Shown here: in pieces, positions 41,594-50,286 of the stretch
Layout of the letters: every line of letters begins with the position of its first letter
How positions within the stretch are numbered: the first letter of the stretch is position 1
Assembly: GCF_001570565.1 (NCBI RefSeq)
Contig: NZ_BBXE01000035.1
Span: forward strand, 91,166-155,165
Reading direction: 5' to 3'
Length of the DNA stretch: 64,000 nt
Origin: Herbidospora yilanensis
GTDB lineage: Bacteria > Actinomycetota > Actinomycetes > Streptosporangiales > Streptosporangiaceae
Notes under the pieces: generated by a model
Database searches by the model: none
Seen by the model: the letters and a program-made list of their open reading frames with translations, nothing else
What the model was told of the DNA's origin: nothing
Program-made: the position numbers and the translations under genes

Positions 41594-42772
41594 ATGGACG
41601 CCCCCGACATCCTGTCGCCCGAGTTCGCCGCCGACCCCTATCCGCATTACGCGGTGCTGCGTGACCACTTTCCCCTCCTGTGGCACGAGGCGACCCAGAC
41701 GTATCTGGTTTCCCGATACGAAGACGTCGCCAAGGCACTCAAAGAAGCGGGCAACCGCAACTACGAATGGCAACTCGAACCCGTGCACGGCCGCACCATC
41801 ATCCAGATGGACGGCCGCGAGCACGCGACCAAACGGGCCCTGGTGACGCCGTCGTTCCGGGGCCGCGAACTCGCGACGAAGTTCGTCCCGGTCATCGAGA
41901 GGACCGCCGCCGGGCTGATCGAACCGCTGTCGGGCGTCGACGACCTCGTCTCCCGGTTCTCCACCCGCTATCCGGTCGGCGTGATCGTCGGCATGCTCGG
42001 CCTGCCGCCGCAGGACGAGCACCTGTTCCAGCGGTGGTACACCTCGGTCATCGCCTTCATCTCCAACCTGACCCAGGATCCGGCGGTCATCGAGGCCGGC
42101 GCGCGGACGCGGGAGGAACTGGCGGCGTACATGATCCCGATCGTCGAGGCCCGCCGGGCCGACCCCGGCGACGACCTGCTCTCCACGTTGTGCACCGCCG
42201 AGATCGACGGTGTGCGGATGACCAGCGAGGAGATCAAGGCGTTCGTCAGCATGCTGCTCGCCGCCGGCGGCGAGACCACCGACAAGGCCATCACCTGCCT
42301 GGTCCGCAACCTGCTCACCCACCCCGACCAGCTCGCCGCCGTGCGGAGCGACCCCGAACTGCTCGACCGCGCGTTCGCCGAGACCCTGCGGCACGACTCG
42401 GTGGTCCAGATGGTGATGCGCCAGCCCGAGACCGACCTCGAACTCTCCGGCGGCACCGTCCCGGCCGGTGGCACCGTGACCTGCCTGATCGCTTCGGCCA
42501 ACCGCGACCCGTCCCGCTTCACCGACCCCGACGCCTTCGACCTGTTCCGCCCCGACCTCGACATGACCCGCGCCTACACCGCCGGCGCCAACCACACCGC
42601 CTTCGCCCTCGGCCGGCACTTCTGCGTGGGCGCCCAGCTCGCCCGGACCGAGATACGGATCGGGGTGACCATGCTGCTCGACCGCTTCCCCGGCCTGCGG
42701 CTGATGGAGGAGCCGCACGACGCCGGCGTGTTCACCCGAGCCCCGGAGAAGCTGCTCCTGGCGTTCGAATGA
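41594..42772 (+). CDS. Cytochrome P450 (soluble bacterial class)
   Basis: 392 residues from ATG 41594; an in-frame GTG at 41576 would add six. All signatures are canonical: I-helix AAGGETTD (223-230), ExxR E263-TL-R266, and heme loop FALGRHFCVGAQLAR with C344. It is a soluble CYP107/CYP-like monooxygenase needing a ferredoxin partner not encoded nearby. Its 3' end overlaps the end of the convergent LuxR gene by 41 bases. The 5' flank is the integrase scar, so its native promoter may have been replaced. Confidence 0.92.
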   Translation: MDAPDILSPEFAADPYPHYAVLRDHFPLLWHEATQTYLVSRYEDVAKALKEAGNRNYEWQLEPVHGRTIIQMDGREHATKRALVTPSFRGRELATKFVPVIERTAAGLIEPLSGVDDLVSRFSTRYPVGVIVGMLGLPPQDEHLFQRWYTSVIAFISNLTQDPAVIEAGARTREELAAYMIPIVEARRADPGDDLLSTLCTAEIDGVRMTSEEIKAFVSMLLAAGGETTDKAITCLVRNLLTHPDQLAAVRSDPELLDRAFAETLRHDSVVQMVMRQPETDLELSGGTVPAGGTVTCLIASANRDPSRFTDPDAFDLFRPDLDMTRAYTAGANHTAFALGRHFCVGAQLARTEIRIGVTMLLDRFPGLRLMEEPHDAGVFTRAPEKLLLAFE

Positions 42773-43487
42773 GCCCGAGCCGCTGGGCGCGGACGACGGC
42801 GGTGAGCCGGTCGGACGCGCCCAGCCTCCGGTAGAGCCGCTCCTGGTGCTTGTCGACGGTCCTGACGGAGATGCCCAGCCGATGCGCGATGGCGGTCGCG
42901 CCCAGCCCCTCGGCCATGAGGTTCAGCACGACCGTCTGACGCGGCGTGAGCCCCGCCTCCTGAGCCGCCTCCGGCAGCGCCCGCGTGTGCCGGTCGGCGG
43001 CGACCAGGAAGGGCTGCACCCGCGCGGCCACCGCGAGTTCCCGATCGGAGAAGCCGTCCCGCTCCCGCTGGATCGACAGGCCGCGGAACGGCCTGGACTG
43101 GAGCGGAATGGCGATCACGCTGGTCGTCCCGAAGACCTCACGCATCCGGGCCGCCACCGGATGCCCCCGCCACTGTCGCGGCGGCACCAGATCACTGATC
43201 CGCAGCGGCTCGGGCGACTCGGTGACGGCGTAGTGGACCGACAGCGGATGCCGCTTGACGATCACCGGATCGAGCCCGCTGCCCTGGCGCAGGTCGGCGG
43301 GGTCGATGTCGAGCAGCACCGACCGGCCCGAGGTGTAGTCGATGGCGGCCCGGGTGAAGACGTCGGCACCGAAGAGCGACCCGACGAACTCCCGCGCGAT
43401 GAACGGCCAGACCGCCGAAGGGTCGCCGATCTCGAAGGCACCGGCGGCAAGGGTGATGATTCGCTCATAATCCCGGGCGGACACCAT
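42732..43487 (-). CDS. LuxR-family transcriptional regulator
   Basis: 251 residues. The C-terminal HTH (about 185-245) is LTPRQTVVLNLMAEGLGATAIAHRLGISVRTVDKHQERLYRRLGASDR, seen in two blocks: LTPRQTVVLNLMAEGLG and HRLGISVRTVDKHQERL. The N-terminal 170 residues are a GAF-like sensor region without a receiver Asp. It converges with the P450 gene. Regulation of that P450 is possible but not shown. Confidence 0.88.
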   Translation of the reverse strand: MVSARDYERIITLAAGAFEIGDPSAVWPFIAREFVGSLFGADVFTRAAIDYTSGRSVLLDIDPADLRQGSGLDPVIVKRHPLSVHYAVTESPEPLRISDLVPPRQWRGHPVAARMREVFGTTSVIAIPLQSRPFRGLSIQRERDGFSDRELAVAARVQPFLVAADRHTRALPEAAQEAGLTPRQTVVLNLMAEGLGATAIAHRLGISVRTVDKHQERLYRRLGASDRLTAVVRAQRLGLIRTPGAASPGLG

Positions 43488-43673
43488 GCCGTCAGTGAAT
43501 CATGGAAGTGCCTTTTTCTTATACCGCGATAAAGCACCATGGGAATCGGCGCTCATTATCGTCCGCATTCATGAGGGCCTTAATACAGATGATTTCCGCA
43601 CACCCCTAGGGGAGCTCGGCGAAGCGCTCCACGTCGTCGGTCCGCCCGGAGATGAGGATCACGTGACCCCGCT

Positions 43674-44024
43674 GTGGAACCGCCCGCCGACCTCACCGTG
43701 GACCTGGTCTGGCTCCTGGTCGACGACCCGCCGCCCAATTGGCTGCCGCTACGCCCGGACCTGGACCCGACACTGGGCCCAGGTCCGGCTCGACTGCAGC
43801 TGACCGGCCGTATCGCTCGGTCGGCGCCGGCCGCAGACGTGGCCGATCCGGTGTCCGACCGTGCCGTCACGCACGCCGGCCGGGCACTGGCCCGCCGCCA
43901 CCACCTGGCCTACGATGCGGCGGAGCGAGCGCTGCTCTGGGCCGCACACACGCTCCGGGCGGCCGCGCCGTCCGGGGCCGCCGGGACCGCTTGGGACCGG
44001 GCGGACCTGCCGCCCCGCCCCTGA
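43674..44024 (+). CDS. Hypothetical protein
   Basis: 116 residues from GTG 43674. Pro/Ala/Asp-rich, with a LTVDLVWLLVDDPPPNWLPL start and a helical C-terminal half (AGRALARRHHLAYDAAERALLWAAHTLR). High GC3 supports coding, but I recognise no family. It is wedged between the LuxR regulator and a transposase relic and may itself be truncated. Confidence 0.35.
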   Translation: MEPPADLTVDLVWLLVDDPPPNWLPLRPDLDPTLGPGPARLQLTGRIARSAPAADVADPVSDRAVTHAGRALARRHHLAYDAAERALLWAAHTLRAAAPSGAAGTAWDRADLPPRP

Positions 44025-44029
44025 TCACG

Positions 44030-44334
44030 GGCCCCGGCGCGACAAGGGCTACGACTACTCCTATGTCCGGGCGTTCCTGCGCGGGCGCGGCATCGTCCCG
44101 CGCATCCCCGGCGCGGGATCGAGTCCAGTCGGAGGCTCAGCCACCACCACTGGATAGAGGAGCGGACCGTCTCCTGGCCGGCCGAGTTCCGGCGATTACA
44201 TCGCCGCTATGAACGCCGCGCCGCCCACGTCGCTTCCTTCGTCGGCATCCCCTCTTTTGCTACCGCCAACTCACCAAATGAATTCACCGTCTTAGAAGTC
44301 GGCTTAGCAGGGGCCTTGGTCATCGACCATCACT
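44030..44334 (+). pseudogene. IS5-type transposase C-terminal remnant, frameshifted
   Basis: RRDKGYDYSYVRAFLRGRGI and VPRIPGAG match the DKGYD.. segment of IS5-family DDE transposases. After a shift near 44118 the frame resumes as ESSRRLSHHHWIEERTVSWP, then EFRRLHRRYERRAAHVASF, the expected H(R)W-(V/I)ER-F-W block with the catalytic Glu. A TAG interrupts the first frame. The N-terminal half is missing. Confidence 0.7.
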
Positions 44335-44343
44335 GAGCTTTTT

Positions 44344-44715
44344 TCATCTGCGGGCGACTCGGTGTTTGTGAAGAACGGCGATGGCTTTGACCAGGTGACC
44401 GGCTTTGCACGGGCCGCACCATAACCGGTGCAGGATGCGCCGGCTTTTGAGTTGGGCGTTCACGCGTTCGCCTGGTCCGCGCAGCCGGGCGTGGGACCGG
44501 TTGGCCGCTTTCTGCGGCTCGGGCTTGTTCTTGCCCTTGCGCGGGGTGATCACCACGGCTTGCTTGTGGATGCCCTGGTAGGCCTTGTCGGCCGGGGTGC
44601 GGATCCCGGCCCGCGGGTGGCGCGGGATGCCCCAGATCCGGGCGGCGGTCAGGTCGTGCGTCTTGCCCGGCAATGCTCCCGACGTCCACACCACGCCACC
44701 GTCTGCTCCCGATCG
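44344..44715 (-). pseudogene. Second DDE (IS5/IS1647-like) transposase C-terminal fragment
   Basis: The frame reads DGGVVWTSGALPGKTHDLTA (beginning near 44715), then DKAYQGIHKQAVVITPRKGK and ANRSHARLRGPGERVNAQLK, then AGHLVKAIAVLHKH with stop at 44344-44346. These are the second half of a transposase of the 'transposase family protein' type with an HARLRGPGER motif. The first half is absent and no terminal inverted repeats are visible. It is back to back with the other transposase relic, so one insertion probably followed another. Confidence 0.7.
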
Positions 44716-44775
44716 GGCCTCCCCTGCGGACAGCGGGACTACCCTGCCCCGCTGCCCGGCGCGGGCCCTACTCGA

Positions 44776-45081
44776 TCAGTCGACGCACATCGCGGTGTGC
44801 GTGGACTGGAAGACCCAGGTGCCGCCGCCCGGGGAGGCGTAGGTCAACATCGCGGAATAGGTCCCGGCGTCGCAGTCGTGGCCGACGGCGAGGACGGCCG
44901 CGCGGGACCGCTGGTGGGCCGCCGCGAGCCCGGCCGCGTAGGTGCTGCCCGCTCCCACGGCGGTGGCGCTGCGGGGGGTGTCATAACCGTCGGCGTGTGC
45001 GGCCACGGGCGCGGTCGCCAGGCCGGCCGCCACCACCGCTGAGACGAGGCCGAGCCGGCGGAGCCGAGTAACTCTTCGCAT
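44776..45081 (-). CDS. Small secreted protein
   Basis: 101 residues from ATG 45081, with a strong GTAGGAGAA ribosome site. The signal peptide is residues 1-30 (ending VAAHA). The mature part is about 70 residues with two cysteines (DCDAG and TAMCVD), an Ala-rich helix and a GGGTWVFQSTHT strand. No family recognised; secretion is clear. Confidence 0.6.
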   Translation of the reverse strand: MRRVTRLRRLGLVSAVVAAGLATAPVAAHADGYDTPRSATAVGAGSTYAAGLAAAHQRSRAAVLAVGHDCDAGTYSAMLTYASPGGGTWVFQSTHTAMCVD

Positions 45082-45621
45082 GCTTCTCCTACAGGACGGA
45101 TCATTCGATCGCCTGAGGATAAATTTCAAACGGACCGCGACGAAGACGGCATTGGCCGGAATCCGGCTCATCATGCTGTTTCTCGTGATGGAGCATGTAA
45201 TTTACAGCCGGACGATGCGGGGTCCGTCATCGGCGCGGAATTCTTCGGGCAAGTGCCCGGCCTGTATTGGAGAGTCCTGCCGCCCGGCCAGGCCATCATG
45301 ATCGGAAAGACGTGATTCGCCGGGAAGAACGGCCAGCTCGTCAATTCCGGTGGACCGGGGCCGTTCGGCCGCGCCCCGGGGTCGGGTCGCGGGTACAGCG
45401 GATCGATCAAGCCGTCCGAGCCGGACACGGCGAAAGGTGCGCTTCAAGCTCACGCTCGACGCCTGGCTGCCGCCCGAGCGCCTGGTGGCGGACGTCGCCG
45501 GGGCGGCCTGCGGCTGGGACCGAGAGGACCTCCGCACCGGGGTGCGAAGGTCTCCGTCAAGGCGCCCTCGGCCGGCGCGGTCTCGATCTGCCGGGTCCGC
45601 GCGGGGAAGGCCGGTCTCATG
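45082..45621 (+). other. Intergenic stretch with a frameshifted coding-like fragment
   Basis: Positions 45082-45300 are AT-richer and show no gene. From GTG 45437 a strongly GC3-biased frame reads VRFKLTLDAWLPPERLVAD and GWDREDLRTG. After a shift near 45540 it continues as AKVSVKAPSAGAVSICRVRA and GKAGLMSWRD, running antisense into the DUF4387 gene at its end. This looks like the remains of a gene I cannot identify. Confidence 0.35.
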
Positions 45622-45933
45622 TCATGGAGGGACCAGCGCCGCCAGCGGCACGTGGTGCTGGCCCGCGTGGATGTCCCGGTCATGCAAACTCCCCTGGGCC
45701 ACCCGCCGGGGGAAGGAGATCTTCACCACGTTGAGCGCGGGGATGCGGAAGATCTGCACGGTCGCCGGGTCGACTCCGTACAGGCCGCCGACGACCTGCT
45801 CGTTGATGAACCCCTGGTCCGCGACGGTCGTGTAGTCCTCCGCCGTACGCATGAACAGTTCCATGGTCACCCAGAACGGCCCGGCGTTCTTGGACCGTAC
45901 CTCCAGAGCCAGTTCACCCAGCGTGGTGCTCAA
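45622..45933 (-). CDS. DUF4387 protein
   Basis: 103 residues: TLGELALEVRSKNAGPFWVTM, then ADQGFINEQVVGGLYGVDPA and VQIFRIPALNVVKISFPRRVAQGS, the full DUF4387 pattern. DUF4387 genes are nearly always next to, or fused with, DUF1446/AtuA-type genes, and here the start overlaps the DUF1446 stop by four bases. The pair probably forms one enzyme. The reaction is not established to my knowledge. Confidence 0.9.
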   Translation of the reverse strand: MSTTLGELALEVRSKNAGPFWVTMELFMRTAEDYTTVADQGFINEQVVGGLYGVDPATVQIFRIPALNVVKISFPRRVAQGSLHDRDIHAGQHHVPLAALVPP

Positions 45934-47288
45934 CGGGGCGCTCCCTCGATCTCGATGCGGAACAGGGCGGTGGGGTCGTCGACGTCCACGACGTGGTTGA
46001 GCGTGAACTGGTAAGTGGCCCCGCGTTCGGTCTCGGCCGGGGAGGTCGCGAAGGCCAGGCTGGGCAGGTGGTCCATGTCGGGGGTCGGCAGGTGCAGCAT
46101 CAGCGGGTTGGCGATCTTGGCGATCGCGGTGGCGGTGGCCTGGTCCGCGGCGTTGACCAGCAGCATCACGCCGACCTCCCGGGGCGGGCCGGACGCCGGG
46201 TCGAGGCCGCCCAGCACGGCGTTGTACCCGTACGGGCGGATGTCCACGGCGTAGTCGTCAGGGCCGAGGTCGAGGGTCTGCCTCACCCGCGAGGCGAGGA
46301 CCTCGTGCATCAGCGCGAGCCACTCGTCGATCCCGGCCAGGATGTGGGGGTCGCGGATGGCGGTGAACGACATGGTCTCGTAGCCGGTGACGCGGGCGCC
46401 TTCGAGCTTGACCGTGTACTGGCCGGCGAACTCGAAGCGGGAGCCTTCGACGCGTACCCGCCGGTCGTCGAGCGCCGTGTAGACGGCGTCGGTGACGACC
46501 AGGGTGCCGGCCGGTTCCCGCATCTCGAAGGGGTTGACCGTCTCGTAGAGCATGTGGGCCGCCACCGACGTCGTCGTGCACGCCGCGGTGGGGTCGAGCG
46601 GTTCGATGACGAAGCCGTCGAGGTCGATGGTGGCGAGCACGCCGCCCGCGCGCGGGTTGGTGGTGCACTGGCCGCCGCACTCGATGATCTTGGACGCGTG
46701 CCAGGTGGGGCCGGGCGGCGCGCCCTTCATCAGCGGGTACGCGGCGGCGACGGCCGTGTCGGTGGCGCGGCCGGCCAGCACGACGTCGGCTCCGGCCGAC
46801 AGGGCGGCCGCGATGGGTTCGTGGCCCATCATGCCGACGATGTGGGTGCAGTCGTCGAGGGTGGCGGCGTCGAGGTCGCCCATCGGGGGCAGCGGGTGGA
46901 TGCGGCCCTCGTCCAGGTGCTCCTTGAGGGCGGCGGCGGTCTGTTCGCTGTAGACGCGGGCGACCCGCAGGGTCAGGTTCTCCTCCCGCAGGATCGTCTC
47001 GGTGATGCCGGCGACCCAGTCGACGCCGGAGTCGGTGCCGCTGGTGCCGCACGAGCCCACGATCAGCGGGATGCCCGCTTCGGCCGCGGCGCGCAGGAGG
47101 TGGCGCAGGTCGCGGGCGACGGCGGCGGCGCTCGTCTTGGCCGTTCCGGAGCCGAGGTAGTGGGGCCCCGAGTCGGTGGACCCTCCGTCGACGGCGATCA
47201 CGTCGGCTCCGAGGGCCAGTCCCCTGTCGATGGTCTCCGGCGGGAAGCCGGCCCCGAGCATGCCGCTGGGGACCAGGATCCTGATCAC
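45930..47288 (-). CDS. DUF1446 (AtuA-like) protein
   Basis: 452 residues covering the whole DUF1446 family: MIRILVPSGMLGAGFPPETI, AVDGGSTDSGPHYLGSG, GSCGTSGTDSGVDW, VVLAGRATDTAVAAAYPL, KIIECGGQCTTNPRAGGV. AtuA from pseudomonad acyclic terpene utilisation is the named relative; many members occur in other acid-catabolism loci. Coupled to DUF4387 and to a 2-hydroxyacid dehydrogenase seven bases upstream. Substrate unknown. Confidence 0.88.
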   Translation of the reverse strand: MIRILVPSGMLGAGFPPETIDRGLALGADVIAVDGGSTDSGPHYLGSGTAKTSAAAVARDLRHLLRAAAEAGIPLIVGSCGTSGTDSGVDWVAGITETILREENLTLRVARVYSEQTAAALKEHLDEGRIHPLPPMGDLDAATLDDCTHIVGMMGHEPIAAALSAGADVVLAGRATDTAVAAAYPLMKGAPPGPTWHASKIIECGGQCTTNPRAGGVLATIDLDGFVIEPLDPTAACTTTSVAAHMLYETVNPFEMREPAGTLVVTDAVYTALDDRRVRVEGSRFEFAGQYTVKLEGARVTGYETMSFTAIRDPHILAGIDEWLALMHEVLASRVRQTLDLGPDDYAVDIRPYGYNAVLGGLDPASGPPREVGVMLLVNAADQATATAIAKIANPLMLHLPTPDMDHLPSLAFATSPAETERGATYQFTLNHVVDVDDPTALFRIEIEGAPR

Positions 47289-47295
47289 ATCATCC

Positions 47296-48261
47296 TCATC
47301 TCTCTAGCAGGTGGGCGTTGAGCGAGGATCGTGGACGTCCCCGCAGTGCGGCGATCAGTTCGCGCGCGCCCTCCAGGCCGGCGGACCGCCTGGCTTCGGC
47401 CGTCTGCCCGGCCAGGTGGGAGTACACGGTGATGCCGGGCACGTCCCGCAGCGGGCTGCCGGCCGGGAGGGGCTCGACACCGGTCACGTCGAGGGCGGCG
47501 CCGGCGAGGCGTCCCGCGCGCACGGCGGCGGCCAGGGCCGTCTCGTCGACGATCGCGCCCCGCGCGGTGTTGATCAGGTGTGCCGTCGGCTTCATCCGGG
47601 CGAGCGCGGCGGCGTCGATCAGGTGCCGGGTCTCCGGTCTGAGGGCGGTGTGCACGGACAGGAAGTCGGCCGTGGCCAGCAGTTCCGGCAGGTCGACGAA
47701 GCGCACGCCGGAGTCGCGGCGGTGGTCTTCCGGCACGCCGGTCGTACAGAGTACGGAAAGTCCGAAAGCGCGGGCCAAGGGCACCACGGCCCGTGCCGCC
47801 GCGCCGTAGCCGAGCAGGCCCAGTGTCTTTCCGCGCAGTTCGGCACCGTCGTCGCGGGGCCAGTGACCGGCCCGGACCCCTTCGGCGACGGGCACGAGCC
47901 GGCGGGCCTGGGCCAGCAGCAGGGCCATCGTGTACTCCGCCACCGCGTTGGCGTTGACGCCCGGCAGGTTGCTCACCGAGACGCCCGCGCGGGTCGCGGC
48001 GGCGACGTCGACGGAGTCGTGTCCCACGCCGGTGCGCACGACCGCGCGGAGTGTGGGGGCCTTGGCGAACACCTCGGCCGTCATCGGCTCGTTGGCGATC
48101 AGGGCGCCCGCGCAGCCCGCGAGGATCGCGACGAGTTCGTCGCGGTCGCGGACGCCGCGCAGCGGGTGGTGGCGGGTGGTGAGACCGGCCGCGCGCAGGA
48201 GGCCGTCCACCTCGTCGCCGGGCGTCAGGTAGTCGGTCGTCACCAGGACGGCGGTGCTCAT
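47296..48261 (-). CDS. D-2-hydroxyacid dehydrogenase (phosphoglycerate dehydrogenase-like)
   Basis: 321 residues. The NAD-binding motif is LGLLGYGAAARAVVPLA, where the third Gly of GxGxxG is Ala. Catalytic Arg is in LINTARGAIVDE, Glu in ALDVTGVEPLP and His in TVYSHLAGQT. It lacks ACT or other regulatory domains, so a catabolic role reducing or oxidising a 2-hydroxy acid is more likely than serine synthesis. ATGA overlap with the MFS gene upstream. Confidence 0.9.
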   Translation of the reverse strand: MSTAVLVTTDYLTPGDEVDGLLRAAGLTTRHHPLRGVRDRDELVAILAGCAGALIANEPMTAEVFAKAPTLRAVVRTGVGHDSVDVAAATRAGVSVSNLPGVNANAVAEYTMALLLAQARRLVPVAEGVRAGHWPRDDGAELRGKTLGLLGYGAAARAVVPLARAFGLSVLCTTGVPEDHRRDSGVRFVDLPELLATADFLSVHTALRPETRHLIDAAALARMKPTAHLINTARGAIVDETALAAAVRAGRLAGAALDVTGVEPLPAGSPLRDVPGITVYSHLAGQTAEARRSAGLEGARELIAALRGRPRSSLNAHLLER

Positions 48262-49499
48262 CGGGCCTTCTCCAGCCGGTCGGCGCGGAGGACCAGCACG
48301 ACGGCGGCGGCGGCCAGGACCGCGATGTGCAGGAGCATCAGACGCCATCCGGTGAGGTCGACCGCCAGGCCGACGACGGCCGGTCCGGCGAATCCCCCGC
48401 CGGCCCAGCCGACCGTGTAGAGACCGGTGTACGTGCCCAGCACGCGGCTCGACGGAGCCAGGTTCCACAACACGACGACCGCGTTGACGATGAAGGCGGC
48501 GGCGCCGGCCGTGCCCAGGCACAACGCCACGACGGTGACCGCCGTGACCGGGACGGCGGCGCCGAGCAGCAGGCCCGCGACGAAGAGGGTGATCCCACCG
48601 GCCATGACCCGCAACCGCCCGAACCGCTCGGCCAGCAGCGCGGCCGGGAAGGCCGCCAGGATGAACACGATGCCGCTCGGCAGCGTCAGCCCGCCCGCCT
48701 CGCCGTCGGACAGGCGCAGCACCTCCACCCCGTACGGGGTCATCAGCGAGCGCGAGGCGAACCACGCTCCCCCGAAGACGAACACCGCGGCGATCAGCAG
48801 CAGCCTTCTCCGGTCGGGGGCGAACACCAGGTCGGCGACGACGGCCCGGGTCGTGATCCTGGCGTCGCGGGGGCGCGGGCCGGTCGCGTCCTCGGCGAGG
48901 GCGGCCTGGTAGGCCGGGGAGGTGTTGTCGCGCACGCCCCGGACCAGCACCGCGGCGGCCACCAGCATGAGCCCGGCGGGCACGGCGAAGGCGAGTTCGG
49001 GATGGTCGTCGACGAGCAGCAGGCTGACCAGCGCGGCGACGACCGTGGTCAGCGCCGAGGCGATCTTCACGACGGCGTTGGCGCGGCTGCGGCGGTCGGG
49101 TCCGATGAAGTCGGGCATGAGCGATTCGCTGACGGGTTTGAAGCTGTTCATCACCAGCGCGTACAGGAAGATGACCAGGATCAGCCAGCCCAGCGAGCCG
49201 ACCAGCGGGATGAGCAGGAACAGCGCGGCCCCGAGCGGCATCATGACCGCCAGGTAGGGGATGCGCCGGCCCCAGGCGGTGCGGGTGTTGTCGGACCGGT
49301 TGCCCATGTAGGGCTGGATGAAGATGCCCAGCAGGTTGTCCATGCCCATGAGAAGGCCGATCACGGCGGCGCCGGCGATGTGGTCGCGCAGCAGTTCGGG
49401 CACCCGGTTGTCGTAGAAGTTCCAGGTCGACTCCTGGGCGAACACCGCCAGGGCCACGTAGAACGTGATCCTCCGGGTGCCCTGGGCCGGGTTCGCCAT
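48258..49499 (-). CDS. MFS transporter, GPH/SLC45-like
   Basis: 413 residues, 12 hydrophobic helices. N-terminal FYVALAVFAQESTWNFYDNR, then MDNLLGIFIQPYMGNRSDNT with an R-R-I-P-Y loop (WGRRIPYLAVM), the motif of glycoside-pentoside-hexuronide/SLC45-type symporters. First gene of the leftward arm; it probably imports the compound degraded by this locus. Confidence 0.88.
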   Translation of the reverse strand: MANPAQGTRRITFYVALAVFAQESTWNFYDNRVPELLRDHIAGAAVIGLLMGMDNLLGIFIQPYMGNRSDNTRTAWGRRIPYLAVMMPLGAALFLLIPLVGSLGWLILVIFLYALVMNSFKPVSESLMPDFIGPDRRSRANAVVKIASALTTVVAALVSLLLVDDHPELAFAVPAGLMLVAAAVLVRGVRDNTSPAYQAALAEDATGPRPRDARITTRAVVADLVFAPDRRRLLLIAAVFVFGGAWFASRSLMTPYGVEVLRLSDGEAGGLTLPSGIVFILAAFPAALLAERFGRLRVMAGGITLFVAGLLLGAAVPVTAVTVVALCLGTAGAAAFIVNAVVVLWNLAPSSRVLGTYTGLYTVGWAGGGFAGPAVVGLAVDLTGWRLMLLHIAVLAAAAVVLVLRADRLEKAR

Positions 49500-49514
49500 G
49501 GCGTCCTCCTCGTT

Positions 49515-49574
49515 GTGACAGCAGTCACACTATTTGCCATAGCAAAATTGTCAACAGATAGCATCGAGTGATGC
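49515..49574. promoter_or_regulatory. GntR control region with three inverted repeats
   Basis: In the divergent gap between the MFS and GntR genes three 5-4-5 inverted repeats occur: GTGAC-N4-GTCAC (49515-49528), TTTGC-N4-GCAAA (49533-49546) and GCATC-N4-GATGC (49561-49574). The gap is markedly AT-richer than the genes. FadR-type GntR operators are short inverted repeats of this kind, so one or more should be the operator controlling both arms. Confidence 0.55.
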
Positions 49575-49599
49575 CATTGCCCCTGTTATCGTGATCGGC

Positions 49600-50286
49600 A
49601 TGATGGTCACGCGCGCCGACGCCGTCTACCAGGCCCTTCGCGAGGAGATCGGCACCCGCTCCCTCCGGCCGGGTCAGAAGGTGACCGAACGAGGGCTGGC
49701 CGAGCGGCTCACGGTCAGCCCGACCCCCGTGCGCGAGGCGCTCGTGCGGCTCGAACACGAGGGCCTCATCGAGCGCACCGGTCCCCGCACGGTCGTGGTG
49801 GCCGACATCGCCGAGCGCGCCGTCGACGACCTGGCCGAGGTCGAGATAGGGCTGCGGGGCCTGGTGGCCAGGTTCGCGGCCCGCAACGCCACCCCCGAGC
49901 AGCTCGACACGCTCGACACGATCCTCGACGCCGCCGACGACCTGCTGATCGTCATCGTCAACCGGCGCCGCAACGGCGAGAACGTCGAGCGTCACGTCAG
50001 CGCGCTGCTCGACCGCATGGAGGAGTTCAACGACGCGGTGAACGCGTGCGCGGCCAACCCGGTGCTGATCCGGCTGCTCGAACAGTCCCGGGTCTTCTCC
50101 CGGCCCGAACGCCGGGCGCTGCGCCTGGAGAAGATCGCCGGGGACGAGCGGTTCGGTCTCGACCGGTACGCCGGTCACCGCGCCCTGGTGCGCGCCCTGC
50201 GGCAGGGCGACCCGGTGACCGCCGAGCGGCTGGTCATCGACGACGCCCAGGGCGGCCTGGCCGCGCTGCGCGGGGGCGAGCGATGA
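49600..50286 (+). CDS. GntR-family regulator (FadR/FCD subfamily)
   Basis: 228 residues from ATG 49600 (ATG 49603 and GTG 49591 are alternatives). The winged HTH is VYQALREEIGTRSLRPGQKV and LAERLTVSPTPVREALVRLEHEGLI, followed by an all-helical FCD effector domain with the metal-type residues in the LDRMEEFNDAV and RYAGHRALVRALRQGD segments. It is divergent from the MFS arm and coupled (ATGA) to the dehydrogenase arm, so it is the likely local repressor. Confidence 0.93.
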   Translation: MMVTRADAVYQALREEIGTRSLRPGQKVTERGLAERLTVSPTPVREALVRLEHEGLIERTGPRTVVVADIAERAVDDLAEVEIGLRGLVARFAARNATPEQLDTLDTILDAADDLLIVIVNRRRNGENVERHVSALLDRMEEFNDAVNACAANPVLIRLLEQSRVFSRPERRALRLEKIAGDERFGLDRYAGHRALVRALRQGDPVTAERLVIDDAQGGLAALRGGER

